DNA of 64,000 bases, taken from positions 124,001 through 188,000 of the forward strand of contig NZ_RJOB01000005.1 of assembly GCF_003943935.1 (NCBI RefSeq), in the 5' to 3' direction. The notes beneath the pieces are model-generated. The model was not told where the DNA came from and ran no database searches. It saw only the letters and a list, made by a program, of their open reading frames with translations. The position numbers and the translations under genes are program-made. This DNA is from Streptococcus mitis (lineage in GTDB: Bacteria; Bacillota; Bacilli; Lactobacillales; Streptococcaceae). Shown here one piece after another: positions 47,211-56,882 of the stretch; position 1 is the first letter of the stretch, and every line of letters begins with the position of its first letter.

Positions 47211-47457
47211 ACAATACCTACGTGAAAAGCTGGATGCCATGCGCCAGAATTTTGTTGAATCAACCCACCATGAACGAGCAGTGGGTGTGCTAGATCAAGC
47301 GCATATGAGCAAAAAAATGCTTAAAATCAAGAAAAAATTAGTTGCTCTTGAAATGGAACGGTGCCAGAGAAAAATTGAGCACAAAGACTGTTCCAAGATT
47401 GACCAAAAAATCAAAGAGCAGAAGGAGATATTTGAATCCTGTTGTAAAAAAGATTAA
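47203..47457 (+). CDS. Conserved small hypothetical protein
   Basis: 84 residues, highly charged and probably alpha-helical (YLREKLDAMRQNF, KMLKIKKKLVALEMERCQ). Three Cys residues sit in the C-terminal third (RCQRK, KDCSK, ESCCKK). It overlaps mnmM by eight bases and its stop is 11 bp before the antiporter start, so it belongs to the same operon. I do not recognise a family. Confidence 0.65.
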   Translation: MDKQYLREKLDAMRQNFVESTHHERAVGVLDQAHMSKKMLKIKKKLVALEMERCQRKIEHKDCSKIDQKIKEQKEIFESCCKKD

Positions 47458-47468
47458 GGAGGAAGTGC

Positions 47469-49523
47469 GTGGAATTACTAATTTACCTCATCCTATTTTT
47501 ACTGGTTTTGATTGTCTCAAGTACAACCAATAAGCTTCTGCCCTTTTTGCCTCTCCCTTTGGTGCAGATTCTTTTGGGAATTGTGATTGGTCTCTTTTTA
47601 CCCAATACCGACTTTCATCTCAATACAGAGTTGTTTTTGGCCCTGGTTATCGGGCCCTTGCTTTTCCGAGAGTCGGAGGAAGCAGATATTACGGCTATTT
47701 TAAAACACTGGCGAATCATTATCTATCTCATATTTCCAGTGATTTTTATCTCGACCCTAAGTTTGGGTGGCTTGGCCCATCTTCTTTGGCTCAGTCTTCC
47801 CTTGGCTGCTTGCTTGGCTGTTGGGGCAGCTCTTGGCCCTACGGACTTGGTGGCTTTTGCTTCTCTTTCGGAGCGCTTTAGCTTTCCAAAGCGCGTGTCC
47901 AATATTCTTAAGGGTGAAGGACTCTTGAATGATGCATCTGGTTTGGTGGCCTTTCAGGTAGCTTTGACAGCTTGGACAACAGGAGCATTTTCCCTTGGGC
48001 AAGCTAGTAGTTCGCTCATCTTTTCAATTCTAGGCGGTTTTTTGATTGGCTTTTTAACAGCCATGACCAACCGTTTCCTTCACACATTCTTGCTAAGTGT
48101 GCGAGCAACGGATATTGCCAGCGAACTTTTATTAGAATTGAGTTTGCCTCTGGTAACCTTCTTCCTGGCAGAAGAAGTCCATGTTTCAGGGATTATTGCC
48201 GTTGTGGTTGCTGGGATTTTAAAGGCAAGCCGTTTTAAGAAAATTACGCTCCTCGAAGCCCAAGTGGATACGGTGACCGAGACGGTCTGGCATACAGTGA
48301 ACTTTATGCTCAACGGTTCTGTCTTTGTGATTTTAGGGATGGAGCTGGAAATGATAGCAGAGCCTATCTTGACCAATCCAATCTATAATCCCTTACTTTT
48401 ATTGCTATCTCTTGTCGCCCTGACCTTTGTCCTCTTTGCCATTCGTTTTGTCATGATCTATGGCTATTATGCCTATAGAATCAGACGTCTCAAGAAAAAG
48501 CTAAATAAGTATATGAAGGACATGCTTCTTTTGACCTTCTCAGGTGTCAAGGGAACGGTGTCGATTGCTACGATTCTTCTGATACCAAGTAATCTAGAGC
48601 AGGAGTATCCTCTCTTGCTTTTCCTTGTTGCAGGTGTGACGCTTGTAAGCTTTTTAACAGGTCTCTTGATCCTGCCTCATCTTTCGGATGAACAGGAAGA
48701 AAGCAAGAATTATCTCATGCATATTGCTATTTTGAATGAAGTAACGCTAGAGTTAGAAAAAGAGTTGGAAGGGACCAGAAATAAACTTCCCCTCTATGCG
48801 GCTATTGACAATTATCATGGACGTATTGAAAATCTTATCCTGAGCCAAGAAAATAAGGGAGAGCAAGAGGACTGGGAGGCCTTGAAACTTCTTATCCTCA
48901 GTATTGAGAGTGATGGTTTGGAACAGGCTTACGAAGAAGACAAGATGAGTGAGCGTGCCTATCGAGTTTACCAGCGTTATTTGAAAAACATGGAACAAAG
49001 CATCAATCGCAAGTTTGCTTCACGATTGACCTATTATTTCCTTGTTTCCTTGCGTATTTTACGTTTTCTCCTTCACGAAGTCTTTACCTTTGGCAAGACC
49101 TTCCGTAGTTGGAAAAATGAAGAATCACAGAAACTCAGAGCCCTTGACTATGACCAAATTGCAGAGCTCTATCTAGAAAATACAGAGATGATTATCGAAA
49201 GTTTGGAGAACCTAAAAGGGGTTTATAAGAGTTCCTTGATTAGCTTCATGCAGGACTCTCGTCTCCGTGAAACAGCTATCATCACCAGTGGTGCCTTTGT
49301 CGAACGGGTTATCAATCGTGTCAAACCCAATAATATCGATGAAATGCTGAGAGGCTATTATTTGGAGCGCAAGTTGATTTTCGAATACGAAGAAAAACGA
49401 TTGATTACGACCAAGTATGCCAAGAAGTTGCGACAAAATGTCAATAACTTAGAGAACTATTCCTTGAAGGAAGCTGCCAATACCCTGCCTTATGATATGG
49501 TGGAATTGGTAAGAAGAAATTAA
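47469..49523 (+). CDS. CPA1-type Na+/H+ antiporter
   Basis: 684 residues from GTG, with GGAGGAAG just ahead. About 12 membrane segments cover 1-400, including the ion-site motif ALGPTDLVAFASLSERF and EGLLNDASGLVAFQ, where the ND pair is the CPA1 cation-binding signature. The motif GVKGTVSIATILLIP is in helix 10-11. A long charged cytoplasmic tail (about 410-684) probably regulates activity. Exchanges Na+ or K+ for protons. Confidence 0.9.
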   Translation: MELLIYLILFLLVLIVSSTTNKLLPFLPLPLVQILLGIVIGLFLPNTDFHLNTELFLALVIGPLLFRESEEADITAILKHWRIIIYLIFPVIFISTLSLGGLAHLLWLSLPLAACLAVGAALGPTDLVAFASLSERFSFPKRVSNILKGEGLLNDASGLVAFQVALTAWTTGAFSLGQASSSLIFSILGGFLIGFLTAMTNRFLHTFLLSVRATDIASELLLELSLPLVTFFLAEEVHVSGIIAVVVAGILKASRFKKITLLEAQVDTVTETVWHTVNFMLNGSVFVILGMELEMIAEPILTNPIYNPLLLLLSLVALTFVLFAIRFVMIYGYYAYRIRRLKKKLNKYMKDMLLLTFSGVKGTVSIATILLIPSNLEQEYPLLLFLVAGVTLVSFLTGLLILPHLSDEQEESKNYLMHIAILNEVTLELEKELEGTRNKLPLYAAIDNYHGRIENLILSQENKGEQEDWEALKLLILSIESDGLEQAYEEDKMSERAYRVYQRYLKNMEQSINRKFASRLTYYFLVSLRILRFLLHEVFTFGKTFRSWKNEESQKLRALDYDQIAELYLENTEMIIESLENLKGVYKSSLISFMQDSRLRETAIITSGAFVERVINRVKPNNIDEMLRGYYLERKLIFEYEEKRLITTKYAKKLRQNVNNLENYSLKEAANTLPYDMVELVRRN

Positions 49524-49550
49524 TCAAGATTATAAGTGAAGGAGTGTGAC

Positions 49551-50411
49551 ATGAAGAAGTGGTGGAAAGAGCTGATAGACAAGCCTTTATTAAAAGCCTT
49601 TTTGCATTATTATCAAGTATCAGATAGTGAGTTGACCAGCGTCGCAGTGGCCTACTATTGGTTGATTTCGATTTTTCCCCTGCTTTTGGTGGTGGTCAAT
49701 ATCCTCCCTTATTTTCAAATTCCAGTTTCCAATTTTTTAAAGGTCGTTAATGAATTCTTGCCAGAAACCATGTATGATGTGGTCGCAAAGATTATTACAG
49801 AAGTGCTGACCCAACCGTCAACAGGCTTATTGAGTTTTGCGGTTTTGTCAGCCCTCTGGACCTTTTCAAAATCCATGAATTTCCTACAGAAAGCCTTTAA
49901 CAAAGCTTACGGAGTGGCTAAAAATCGTGGAATGATTTCCCGTCAGCTCATGAGTTTGTTTGTCAGTTTTGGCTTGCAGATTCTCTTCGCCTTAGCTCTG
50001 TTTTTGAGTGTCTTTGGCCGCATGCTTCTCAACCTTATCAAGAGCTACTGGAAATCGGATAGTCCTATCTTTGATTATCTGCAAGACCTAACAGGCCCCT
50101 TGATCTATGCCTTGATTTTCGCTATCTTGGTCATGCTTTATTATTTCCTGCCAAATGTTAAGGTCCGACGGATTCGCTATGTATTACCAGGTAGTGCCTT
50201 TGTCTTGTTGACTCTGGCCTTACTGCTCAACATCTTTTCAGTTTATGTCAACAATTATGTCAATCACCTAGTGGACGTCCGCTTTTTCAGTTCTGTCGTC
50301 GTGGTGGTCATGATGTTCTGGTTTATTCTCATCGCTAAGATTTTAATTGTCGGTGCAGTTATCAATGCTAGTGTCCAGAGTTTGAAAGATCTGAATTTTA
50401 GAAAAGACTAA
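49551..50411 (+). CDS. YihY/BrkB family membrane protein
   Basis: 286 residues with six hydrophobic segments. The family pattern is clear: SDSELTSVAVAYYWLISIFPLLLVVVNIL, LSALWTFSKSMNFLQKAFNKAYG, RGMISRQLMSLFVSFGLQ and YYFLPNVKVRRIRYVLPGSAFV. The family was once called RNase BN in error; its role is unknown, and a link to cell-envelope or transport functions is proposed. GAAGGAG precedes the ATG at 49551. A palindrome arm begins 20 bp after the stop. Confidence 0.85.
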   Translation: MKKWWKELIDKPLLKAFLHYYQVSDSELTSVAVAYYWLISIFPLLLVVVNILPYFQIPVSNFLKVVNEFLPETMYDVVAKIITEVLTQPSTGLLSFAVLSALWTFSKSMNFLQKAFNKAYGVAKNRGMISRQLMSLFVSFGLQILFALALFLSVFGRMLLNLIKSYWKSDSPIFDYLQDLTGPLIYALIFAILVMLYYFLPNVKVRRIRYVLPGSAFVLLTLALLLNIFSVYVNNYVNHLVDVRFFSSVVVVVMMFWFILIAKILIVGAVINASVQSLKDLNFRKD

Positions 50412-50455
50412 CGAATTTTTAATTCATTACAAAACGCATAATATCAAGGTTGATG

Positions 50456-50473
50456 TGTACTGACCCCAAAAAG
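50456..50473. mobile_element. IS3-family terminal remnant
   Basis: TGTACTGACCCCAAAAAG is identical to the IS end at 7677-7694. The similarity stops within a few bases and no transposase sequence follows. Confidence 0.7.
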
Positions 50474-50688
50474 GTGGCAAAAAGCAAGCACCTGCAAGCA
50501 ACGTGCCGAAATGGTCAAATACTGGTTATGTCAACGAATTAGACCCAAAAATCGTTGATATGCTAGTAGAATTTCACAAGTCACAATGCACTTTGGAAAC
50601 TCCCGAGGCGCAAGCAGAAATCGCCCAAAAACGTGAAGAAATCGAGCAAAGGAGAACTGAGCTTGAGGATAAAAACAAGAGCTTTTGA
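50470..50688 (+). pseudogene. C-terminal fragment resembling a mobile-element replication initiator
   Basis: A frame without its own clear start encodes KKQAPASNVPKWSNTGYVNE followed by a Glu/Lys/Arg helix ending EDKNKSF. The SNVPKWSN linker and charged tail resemble the C-termini of RepA-type initiators of streptococcal integrative elements, from memory. It abuts the IS end, so the rest was probably lost by deletion. GTG 50503 could start a 61-residue peptide, but no ribosome site is seen. Confidence 0.4.
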
Positions 50689-50750
50689 ACCGCTTGAACA
50701 AATAGAGTTTCGCAAGTATTATGCTTACAAATTACTTGAGCAATTAACTA

Positions 50751-50794
50751 AAATATAAACCCTGCCTATATATAAAGGCAGAGTTTATATTTTA
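50751..50794. terminator. Bidirectional terminator-like hairpin
   Basis: AAATATAAACCCTGCCT and AGGCAGAGTTTATATTT form a long stem with A and T tracts outside. It sits between the plus-strand fragment and the end of the minus-strand gene, whose stop codon overlaps it. Confidence 0.7.
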
Positions 50795-51449
50795 GAAATT
50801 CATGTAGCTTGTTTCGGTTTTTACATACCCAGTATAGTTTGAGTTTCTATAGTATTCAGTGATAAACTTCCATTTTCTTTGAGCAACATGGATATAAGTA
50901 CTTGTTATGTAGTATGGATATGGACTTTGTGAATCCAAGTAAGCCTGATAAGCTTGTATACCCCAAAATGCTCCACCAATTATTGCACCCCATGGACCCC
51001 CAATACAGAACCTATCTTACAATCATATAACTTATTCCAGAACCAATCATGAAGTTAGCGAATGTGTTAGCTTGTTTATTCCCATGTATTGTGTTGACGT
51101 AATTCCAAACATTAGGATCGTATAATCTAAAAGATATATTTAGGTCGATTTCATTCTTTTGATAATCCATATAAAATGACCCATTGATATAGACACCATC
51201 AGCACGTTGTTCAATAGTGTCTACACTTCCATCTGGATTGACCACCTCAAGAACTTCATCACTTAAAATATTTACTTGCGTATCTCCGAACCGCACTGAT
51301 GAGCCATTCTTAAACTGAGTCTCACCAGATACAACTTTAGAGTTTGCCGATAAGCTATCATCAGCAAAAACAGCAAGCGACGGGGAAATGCTAGACATAC
51401 AGAAAACAGACATAGCTAGCAAACACATGCATTTAAACATCTTAGACAT
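50792..51449 (-). pseudogene. Secreted bacteriocin-like protein, frameshifted
   Basis: The first frame (51449 to 51012) encodes 145 residues with a signal peptide (MSKMFKCMCLLAMSVF... ending VFADD) and a beta-rich domain (VVNPDGSVDTIEQRADGVYI). It closes after ISYMIVR. A second frame continues as DRFCIGGPWGAIIGGAFWGI and ends ETSYMNF at 50792. The Gly-rich GGPWGAIIGGAFWGI resembles the hydrophobic segment of class II bacteriocins and holin-like peptides. A one- or two-base indel near 51010 would join the two. The family is not recognised with confidence. A divergent two-helix protein lies next to it. Confidence 0.5.
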
Positions 51450-51529
51450 AACGGAAACTCCTTTGTATTTTTGATTTTTTTCAACTTTTGTTATACAATA
51501 AAACCAAATAAAAAGAAAGCGGTAACAAT

Positions 51530-51727
51530 ATGCTTAATGCGAAAATTTTTTATATATTTTTATATTTGATCGTTATCGAAACTATAGGCTTGTTGTTGTT
51601 AAAAAAAGGTCTCGAAATGGGTTATTTTGGCACAGAAGCTATTATCCTCGCAATTTTTTCATTTGCTTTTTACAACCTATGTTCATTCGCTTGGGTCTGC
51701 TCTACAATAAAAAACAATAAAAAATAA
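51530..51727 (+). CDS. Small two-helix membrane protein, possible immunity protein
   Basis: 65 residues: helices KIFYIFLYLIVIETIGLLLL and AIILAIFSFAFYNLCSFAWV with a basic KNNKK end. It is divergent from the frameshifted secreted protein with an 80-bp shared promoter region (TTGTTATACAATAAAA at 51487-51502). Size, topology and position fit a bacteriocin immunity protein, but there is no family match by eye. AAAGAAAGCGG is a poor ribosome site. Confidence 0.45.
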   Translation: MLNAKIFYIFLYLIVIETIGLLLLKKGLEMGYFGTEAIILAIFSFAFYNLCSFAWVCSTIKNNKK

Positions 51728-51770
51728 ATAGACGTATTTTCAAAAAAAAAGATTGCATATTTATCTAAGT

Positions 51771-51799
51771 AAAACGACGATTTAAATCGTCGTTTTTTT
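51771..51799 (+). terminator. Terminator after the small membrane gene
   Basis: AAAACGACGATTT and AAATCGTCGTTTTTTT form a perfect palindrome. Confidence 0.85.
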
Positions 51800-51966
51800 G
51801 TATAACTCCCCCTGAAATTTGTTTTAATTATGCAAATTTCACGTATTTTTGGTGCTGAGACAATGATTCTGAGAGCTTTTCAGACTTTTTTGCGACTGTC
51901 TATCATTAGAAAAGCTTAGAGCACCAAAGGATAATACCTGATAATATGCGTTTTTTCATTATGAAA

Positions 51967-53007
51967 TTAATAGATAAACATGGCATCGCCAAAACTAAAG
52001 AAGCGGTAGTGTTCTTGGATGGCATGGTGGTAGGCATCTAATACTAATTCGCGACCTGCAAAGGCAGAAACCAGCATGACCAGAGTAGATTTTGGGAGGT
52101 GGAAGTTGGTTGAGAAGGCATCGACAACCTTCCATTCATAGCCAGGTTTGATAAAGATATTGGTCCAGCCAGAATCTGCTTGGATTTGCCCAGCAAACTT
52201 GGAACCAATAGTCTCTAAAGTGCGGATGGAAGTAGTTCCGACAGCGATGACACGACCACCGTTTTCTTTAATAGAGTGAAGGGTTGCAGCTGCTTCCTCA
52301 GAAAGCTGGTAGAATTCTGAGTGCATTTCGTGTTCATCCAGATTGTCCACAGAAACAGGTCTAAAGGTTCCGAGTCCGACATGGAGAGTCAAATAGACCA
52401 GATGAACTCCTTTAGCTTGGATTTCTGCTAGCAGTTCTTTGGTGAAGTGAAGTCCAGCAGTTGGTGCTGCAGCAGAGCCACTTTCCTTGGCGTAGACGGT
52501 TTGATAGCGTTCACGGTCATCCAGTTTTTCGTGGATATAAGGTGGCAGAGGCATTTCTCCCAGACTTTCCAAGACTTCTAGGAAGATTCCTTGGTATTCA
52601 AAGCGGACAATACGGCCCCCGTGGGTCAATTCTTCTGTCACGACAGCGCTGAGGCGACCATCACCAAAGCTGACACGAGTGCCAACCTTGAGGCGTTTGG
52701 CAGGTTTAGCCAGAACTTCCCACTCATCTCCACTAGTGTTTTTGAGCAGGAGAAGCTCTACATGGCCTCCAGTTTCTTCCTTTTGACCATAGAGGCGGGC
52801 GGGGAGAACGCGGGTGTCGTTCATAACAAGGGCATCACCAGGTTCCAGCATATCAATAATAGAGTGGAAGTGTTTATCCTGCATTTCTCCTGTCTCACGA
52901 TTGACGATGAGGAGTTTAGAGGCATCCCGTTTTTCAAGGGGCGTTTGGGCAATCAATTCCTCAGGCAAGTGGAAATCAAAATCAGCTGTATTCATATATC
53001 TGTTCAT
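51967..53007 (-). CDS. queA: S-adenosylmethionine:tRNA ribosyltransferase-isomerase
   Basis: 346 residues. Transfers and isomerises the ribosyl part of SAM onto preQ1 at tRNA position 34 to give epoxyqueuosine. Family motifs are [80 protein letters not shown] and [12 protein letters not shown]. Starts [10 protein letters not shown]; the inner ATG at 52995 would shorten it by four residues. Divergent from nagB. Confidence 0.96.
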   Translation of the reverse strand: MNRYMNTADFDFHLPEELIAQTPLEKRDASKLLIVNRETGEMQDKHFHSIIDMLEPGDALVMNDTRVLPARLYGQKEETGGHVELLLLKNTSGDEWEVLAKPAKRLKVGTRVSFGDGRLSAVVTEELTHGGRIVRFEYQGIFLEVLESLGEMPLPPYIHEKLDDRERYQTVYAKESGSAAAPTAGLHFTKELLAEIQAKGVHLVYLTLHVGLGTFRPVSVDNLDEHEMHSEFYQLSEEAAATLHSIKENGGRVIAVGTTSIRTLETIGSKFAGQIQADSGWTNIFIKPGYEWKVVDAFSTNFHLPKSTLVMLVSAFAGRELVLDAYHHAIQEHYRFFSFGDAMFIY

Positions 53008-53087
53008 TCTTTCTAAGTTCTAATCCTATCCATTATAACATGTTTCAAGTATAGGCGCTCTTTTTTTGGAAATTAAATCGTTTTCAC

Positions 53088-53116
53088 TTGACAAAAATTG
53101 GTCTATACCATATAAT
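53088..53116 (+). promoter_or_regulatory. nagB promoter with NagR-type operator
   Basis: TTGACA (53088-53093), 17 bases, TATAAT (53111-53116). The palindrome TGGTCTATACCA (53099-53110) fills the spacer and abuts the -10, matching the GntR/HutC NagR site pattern ATTGGTCTAGACCAAT. Confidence 0.78.
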
Positions 53117-53145
53117 AAATATAGATTGAAACGGAGGATGAAAAG

Positions 53146-53853
53146 ATGAAAGTCATTAAAGTTGAAAACCAAATCGAAGGTGGAAAAGTTGCTTTTGAGA
53201 TTTTGAAGGAAAAGTTGGATAATGGTGCTCAAACATTGGGACTTGCGACAGGAAGTAGCCCACTTGAATTTTATAAGGAAATTGTTGAGAGTGACCTTGA
53301 TTTTTCAAATCTAACTAGTGTCAACCTTGATGAGTATGTAGGGCTTGATGGGGACAACCCACAGTCTTATCGTTACTTCATGCAAGAAAACTTGTTCAAC
53401 CAAAAACCATTTAAAGAAAGTTTCTTGCCACGTGGTGTTAAGGACGATGCTGAAGCTGAAGTAGAACGCTACAATCAAATTTTGGCTGACCATCCAGTTG
53501 ATCTGCAAATCTTGGGAATCGGTCGCAATGGACATATCGGATTTAATGAACCAGGAACACCATTTGATAGCCAAACACATCTTGTAGAACTTGATCAGTC
53601 TACTATCGAAGCTAATGCGCGCTTCTTTGACAAGATTGAAGACGTCCCAACCCAAGCTATTTCAATGGGGATTAAAAACATTTTGGATGCCAAGTCAATC
53701 CTGCTCTTTGCTTACGGTGAATCAAAAGCAGAAGCTATTGCTGGAACAGTGTCTGGCCCAGTGACTGAAAGTCTACCAGCAAGTAGTTTACAAAACCACC
53801 CTGATGTGACCATCATCGCAGATGCTGAAGCACTTAGCTTACTTGAAAAATAA
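53146..53853 (+). CDS. nagB: Glucosamine-6-phosphate deaminase
   Basis: 235 residues, the short Gram-positive form. Converts glucosamine-6-phosphate to fructose-6-phosphate and ammonia. Visible are [15 protein letters not shown] (phosphate loop), [18 protein letters not shown] (catalytic Asp), [16 protein letters not shown] (general-base His and Asn) and [29 protein letters not shown] precedes the start. A NagR-like operator in its promoter suggests induction by amino sugars. Confidence 0.96.
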   Translation: MKVIKVENQIEGGKVAFEILKEKLDNGAQTLGLATGSSPLEFYKEIVESDLDFSNLTSVNLDEYVGLDGDNPQSYRYFMQENLFNQKPFKESFLPRGVKDDAEAEVERYNQILADHPVDLQILGIGRNGHIGFNEPGTPFDSQTHLVELDQSTIEANARFFDKIEDVPTQAISMGIKNILDAKSILLFAYGESKAEAIAGTVSGPVTESLPASSLQNHPDVTIIADAEALSLLEK

Positions 53854-53940
53854 AAAAGTGAAACCGTTAGTATCTTCTATTGAGCGCTTTCAACTCTTGT
53901 ATAAATCTAAGAAAAAATCAAAATTAAACCGCATTTTTTC

Positions 53941-53969
53941 TTGACAATTATTCCTTTTACGTGTAGAAT
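53941..53969 (+). promoter_or_regulatory. rpsU promoter
   Basis: TTGACA (53941-53946), 17 bases, TAGAAT (53964-53969). Confidence 0.8.
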
Positions 53970-54003
53970 AGAATAGATCTTGAACTTGAAGGGAGTGAAA
54001 AAA

Positions 54004-54180
54004 ATGTCTAAAACAGTAGTACGTAAGAATGAATCTCTTGACGACGCACTTCGTCGTTTCAAACGTGCGGTTACTAAAGCTGGTACTCTTCAAGAAACAC
54101 GCAAACGTGAATTCTATGAAAAACCTTCTGTAAAACGTAAACGTAAATCAGAAGCAGCTCGTAAACGTAAAAAATTCTAA
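54004..54180 (+). CDS. rpsU: 30S ribosomal protein S21
   Basis: 58 residues, very basic, starting [23 protein letters not shown] and ending RKRKKF, the full family length. GAAGGGAGTG is eight bases before the ATG at 54004; a TTG at 53980 is not needed. It is transcribed from its own promoter. Confidence 0.97.
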
Positions 54181-54189
54181 TTAGAAATG

Positions 54190-54215
54190 AAAGGCTGGAG
54201 AAATCTAGTCCTTTT
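54190..54215 (+). terminator. Weak terminator after rpsU
   Basis: AAAGGCTGGA and TCTAGTCCTTTTT can pair around GAAA with a mismatch, followed by T residues. Confidence 0.5.
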
Positions 54216-54270
54216 TCTTTTAAATAAATACTCCAAAGCCTGCAAAAATCTCAAATATCCTCTTACAATT

Positions 54271-54279
54271 TGATATAAT
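54271..54279 (+). promoter_or_regulatory. Extended -10 promoter of hprK
   Basis: TGATATAAT, about 30 bases before the start codon, with no good -35. Confidence 0.6.
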
Positions 54280-54310
54280 AGTAAAAAGAACTCGATTGAA
54301 GGAGGAAATG

Positions 54311-55246
54311 ATGTCGGTTTTAGTAAAAGAAGTGATTGAAAAGCTTAGACTAGACATTGTCTATGGCGAACCAGAATTACTTGAAAAGGAAATCAATACA
54401 GCGGATATTACGCGACCTGGTCTTGAAATGACAGGCTACTTTGACTACTATACGCCAGAGCGGATTCAGCTCTTGGGGATGAAGGAGTGGTCTTATCTGA
54501 TTAGCATGCCTTCTAACAGTCGTTATGAAGTTTTGAAAAAAATGTTTCTACCTGAGACACCCGCGGTCATTGTTGCTCGTGGTTTGGTGGTCCCAGAGGA
54601 GATGTTAAAGGCTGCTAGAGAATGTAAGATTGCTATTTTAACCAGCCGTACAGCTACCAGTCGTTTGTCTGGGGAATTATCTAGTTATCTGGATTCTCGT
54701 TTGGCGGAACGTACCAGTGTTCACGGTGTCTTGATGGATATCTATGGAATGGGTGTCTTGATTCAAGGAGATAGTGGTATCGGTAAGAGTGAAACAGGTC
54801 TTGAGCTTGTCAAACGTGGGCACCGCTTGGTAGCAGATGATCGGGTAGATATTTATTCTAAGGATGAATTAACTCTTTGGGGAGAACCTGCTGAAATCTT
54901 GAAACACTTGATTGAAATTCGTGGGGTTGGGATTATCGATGTCATGAGCCTCTACGGTGCCAGTGCTGTAAAAGATTCTTCACAAGTTCAGTTGGCTGTT
55001 TATTTGGAAAATTACGATACGCATAAGACCTTTGATCGTCTTGGGAACAATGCAGAGGAACTTGAAATTTCTGACGTAGCCATTCCTCGTATCCGTATTC
55101 CAGTTAAAACAGGTCGAAATATCTCTGTCGTGATTGAGGCTGCTGCCATGAATTATCGTGCTAAGGAAATGGGCTTTGATGCGACGCGTTTGTTCGAAGA
55201 ACGCTTGACAAATCTTATTGCTCAAAACGAGGTGCCTAATGCTTGA
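54311..55246 (+). CDS. hprK: HPr kinase/phosphorylase
   Basis: 311 residues. Phosphorylates HPr on Ser46 when glycolytic intermediates are high, giving the CcpA corepressor, and dephosphorylates it otherwise. P-loop [15 protein letters not shown] is near 150-165, followed by [12 protein letters not shown] and the HPrK signature [19 protein letters not shown] 54311 after GGAGGAAATG was chosen because homologues begin MSVLVKEVI; 54308 is also possible. The stop overlaps the lgt start by eight bases. Confidence 0.96.
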   Translation: MSVLVKEVIEKLRLDIVYGEPELLEKEINTADITRPGLEMTGYFDYYTPERIQLLGMKEWSYLISMPSNSRYEVLKKMFLPETPAVIVARGLVVPEEMLKAARECKIAILTSRTATSRLSGELSSYLDSRLAERTSVHGVLMDIYGMGVLIQGDSGIGKSETGLELVKRGHRLVADDRVDIYSKDELTLWGEPAEILKHLIEIRGVGIIDVMSLYGASAVKDSSQVQLAVYLENYDTHKTFDRLGNNAEELEISDVAIPRIRIPVKTGRNISVVIEAAAMNYRAKEMGFDATRLFEERLTNLIAQNEVPNA

Positions 55247-56027
55247 TCCAATTGCTATTCATCTAGGTCCTCTAGCCATTCGTTGGTATGCCTTGTGTAT
55301 TGTTACAGGTTTGATTCTTGCGGTTTATTTGACCATGAAAGAAGCGCCTAGAAAGAAGATCATACCAGACGATATTTTAGATTTTATATTGGTAGCCTTT
55401 CCTTTGGCTATTTTAGGAGCTCGTCTCTACTATGTCATTTTCCGTTTTGATTATTATAGTCAGAATCTGGGAGAGATTTTTGCCATTTGGAATGGTGGTT
55501 TGGCCATTTACGGTGGTTTGATAACTGGTGCCCTTGTACTCTATATCTTTGCTGATCGTAAACTCATCAATACTTGGGATTTTCTAGACATTGCGGCACC
55601 AAGTGTCATGATTGCCCAAAGTCTGGGACGCTGGGGCAATTTCTTTAACCAAGAAGCTTATGGTGCAGCAGTGGATAATCTGGATTATCTACCTGCCTTT
55701 ATCCGTGATCAGATGTATATTGAGGGGAGTTACCGTCAGCCGACCTTCCTTTATGAGTCTCTTTGGAATCTGCTTGGCTTTGCCTTGATTTTGATATTCA
55801 GACGAAAATGGAAGAGTCTTAGACGAGGTCATATCACTGCTTTCTACTTGATTTGGTATGGTTTCGGTCGTATGGTTATCGAAGGCATGCGAACAGATAG
55901 CCTCATGTTCTTTGGTCTTCGAGTGTCTCAATGGCTATCAGTTGTCCTTATCGGACTGGGTATTTTTATCATTCTATATCAAAATCGAAAGAAGGCCCCT
56001 TACTATGTTACAGAGGAGGAAAACTAA
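55239..56027 (+). CDS. lgt: Prolipoprotein diacylglyceryl transferase
   Basis: 262 residues with seven membrane helices. Transfers diacylglycerol from phosphatidylglycerol to the lipobox Cys of prolipoproteins. The signature [13 protein letters not shown] is present (with conserved Arg and Asn), along with [15 protein letters not shown] at the start, the [13 protein letters not shown] stretch and [19 protein letters not shown] 55239 lies within the end of hprK, an arrangement common in streptococci. Confidence 0.96.
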   Translation: MLDPIAIHLGPLAIRWYALCIVTGLILAVYLTMKEAPRKKIIPDDILDFILVAFPLAILGARLYYVIFRFDYYSQNLGEIFAIWNGGLAIYGGLITGALVLYIFADRKLINTWDFLDIAAPSVMIAQSLGRWGNFFNQEAYGAAVDNLDYLPAFIRDQMYIEGSYRQPTFLYESLWNLLGFALILIFRRKWKSLRRGHITAFYLIWYGFGRMVIEGMRTDSLMFFGLRVSQWLSVVLIGLGIFIILYQNRKKAPYYVTEEEN

Positions 56028-56411
56028 ATGTTAGAAGTTGCATATATTCTTGTAGCCCTTGCTTTGATTGTATTTTTAGTGTATCTAATTATTACTGTAC
56101 AAAAGCTTGGACGTGTGATCGATGAAACAGAGAAAACGATTAAAACCTTGACTTCAGATGTGGATGTGACCTTGCATCACACCAATGAATTGCTGGCTAA
56201 GGTCAATGTCTTGGCAGATGATATCAATGTCAAGATGGCAACAATTGATCCACTCTTTAGTGCTGTTGCAGATTTATCTCTATCTGTTTCAGACATCAAT
56301 GACCATGCGCGTGTCTTGAGCAAGAAAGCTTCATCAGCTGGTTCAAAAACCATTAAGACTGGTGCAAGTTTATCAGCTCTTCGTCTTGCAAGTAAATTTT
56401 TCAAAAAATAA
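56028..56411 (+). CDS. DUF948 family membrane-anchored coiled-coil protein
   Basis: 127 residues. One N-terminal helix (AYILVALALIVFLVYLIITV) followed by a helical heptad region (TEKTIKTLTSDVDVTLHHTN...) and a basic C-terminus. The start codon directly follows the lgt stop without a gap. GAGGAGGAAAAC sits in the end of lgt. Function unknown; the family commonly precedes a YtxH-type protein, as here. Confidence 0.8.
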   Translation: MLEVAYILVALALIVFLVYLIITVQKLGRVIDETEKTIKTLTSDVDVTLHHTNELLAKVNVLADDINVKMATIDPLFSAVADLSLSVSDINDHARVLSKKASSAGSKTIKTGASLSALRLASKFFKK

Positions 56412-56426
56412 AAAAGGAGAATCCTT

Positions 56427-56822
56427 ATGGGTAAACTATCCTCAATCCTTTTAGGAACCGTTTCAGGTGCAGCTCTTGCCTTGCTTTTAACAAGTGACAA
56501 GGGCAAACAAGTTTGCAGTCAGGCTCAAGATTTTCTAGATGATTTGAGAGAAGATCCTGAATATGCCAAAGAGCAGGTCTGTGAAAAACTGACAGAAGTT
56601 AAGGAACAAGCTACAGATTTTGTTCTTAAAACCAAAGAACAGGTTGAGTCAGGTGAAATCACTGTGGACAGTGTACTTGCTCAAGCCAAATCATGTGCCC
56701 GTCAAGCGACAGAAGCATCAAAAGATCGATTCAGTAATCTCAAGGAACAATGGCAAGAAAAAGCCGAAACTCTTGACCAATCAGAAGAGATTGTGATTGA
56801 CATTAGAGACGAAAAAATCTAG
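56427..56822 (+). CDS. YtxH-domain small protein
   Basis: 131 residues. The N-terminal LSSILLGTVSGAALALLLTSDKGKQV is the YtxH glycine-alanine membrane segment followed by a basic-acidic helical region that resembles LEA or stress proteins. It carries three isolated Cys residues. AAAAGGAGAATCC precedes it. Probably the last gene of hprK-lgt-DUF948-ytxH. Confidence 0.8.
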   Translation: MGKLSSILLGTVSGAALALLLTSDKGKQVCSQAQDFLDDLREDPEYAKEQVCEKLTEVKEQATDFVLKTKEQVESGEITVDSVLAQAKSCARQATEASKDRFSNLKEQWQEKAETLDQSEEIVIDIRDEKI

Positions 56823-56882
56823 ATTTGACAGAGTTGGATAAAAATTCAATAGTAGTCGCAAATCTAGTAAATGGTATAAGAT

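Larger units (their letters stand above)
50431..51954. repeat. Separated palindrome arms bounding an accessory cassette
   Basis: AAAACGCATAATATCAAGG (50431-50449) and CCTGATAATATGCGTTTT (51937-51954) are nearly reverse complementary and match the arms at 7653/9110 and 56883/56918. They enclose 1.5 kb of foreign fragments. The arm at 50431 is followed by an IS end just as at 7677. Confidence 0.7.
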
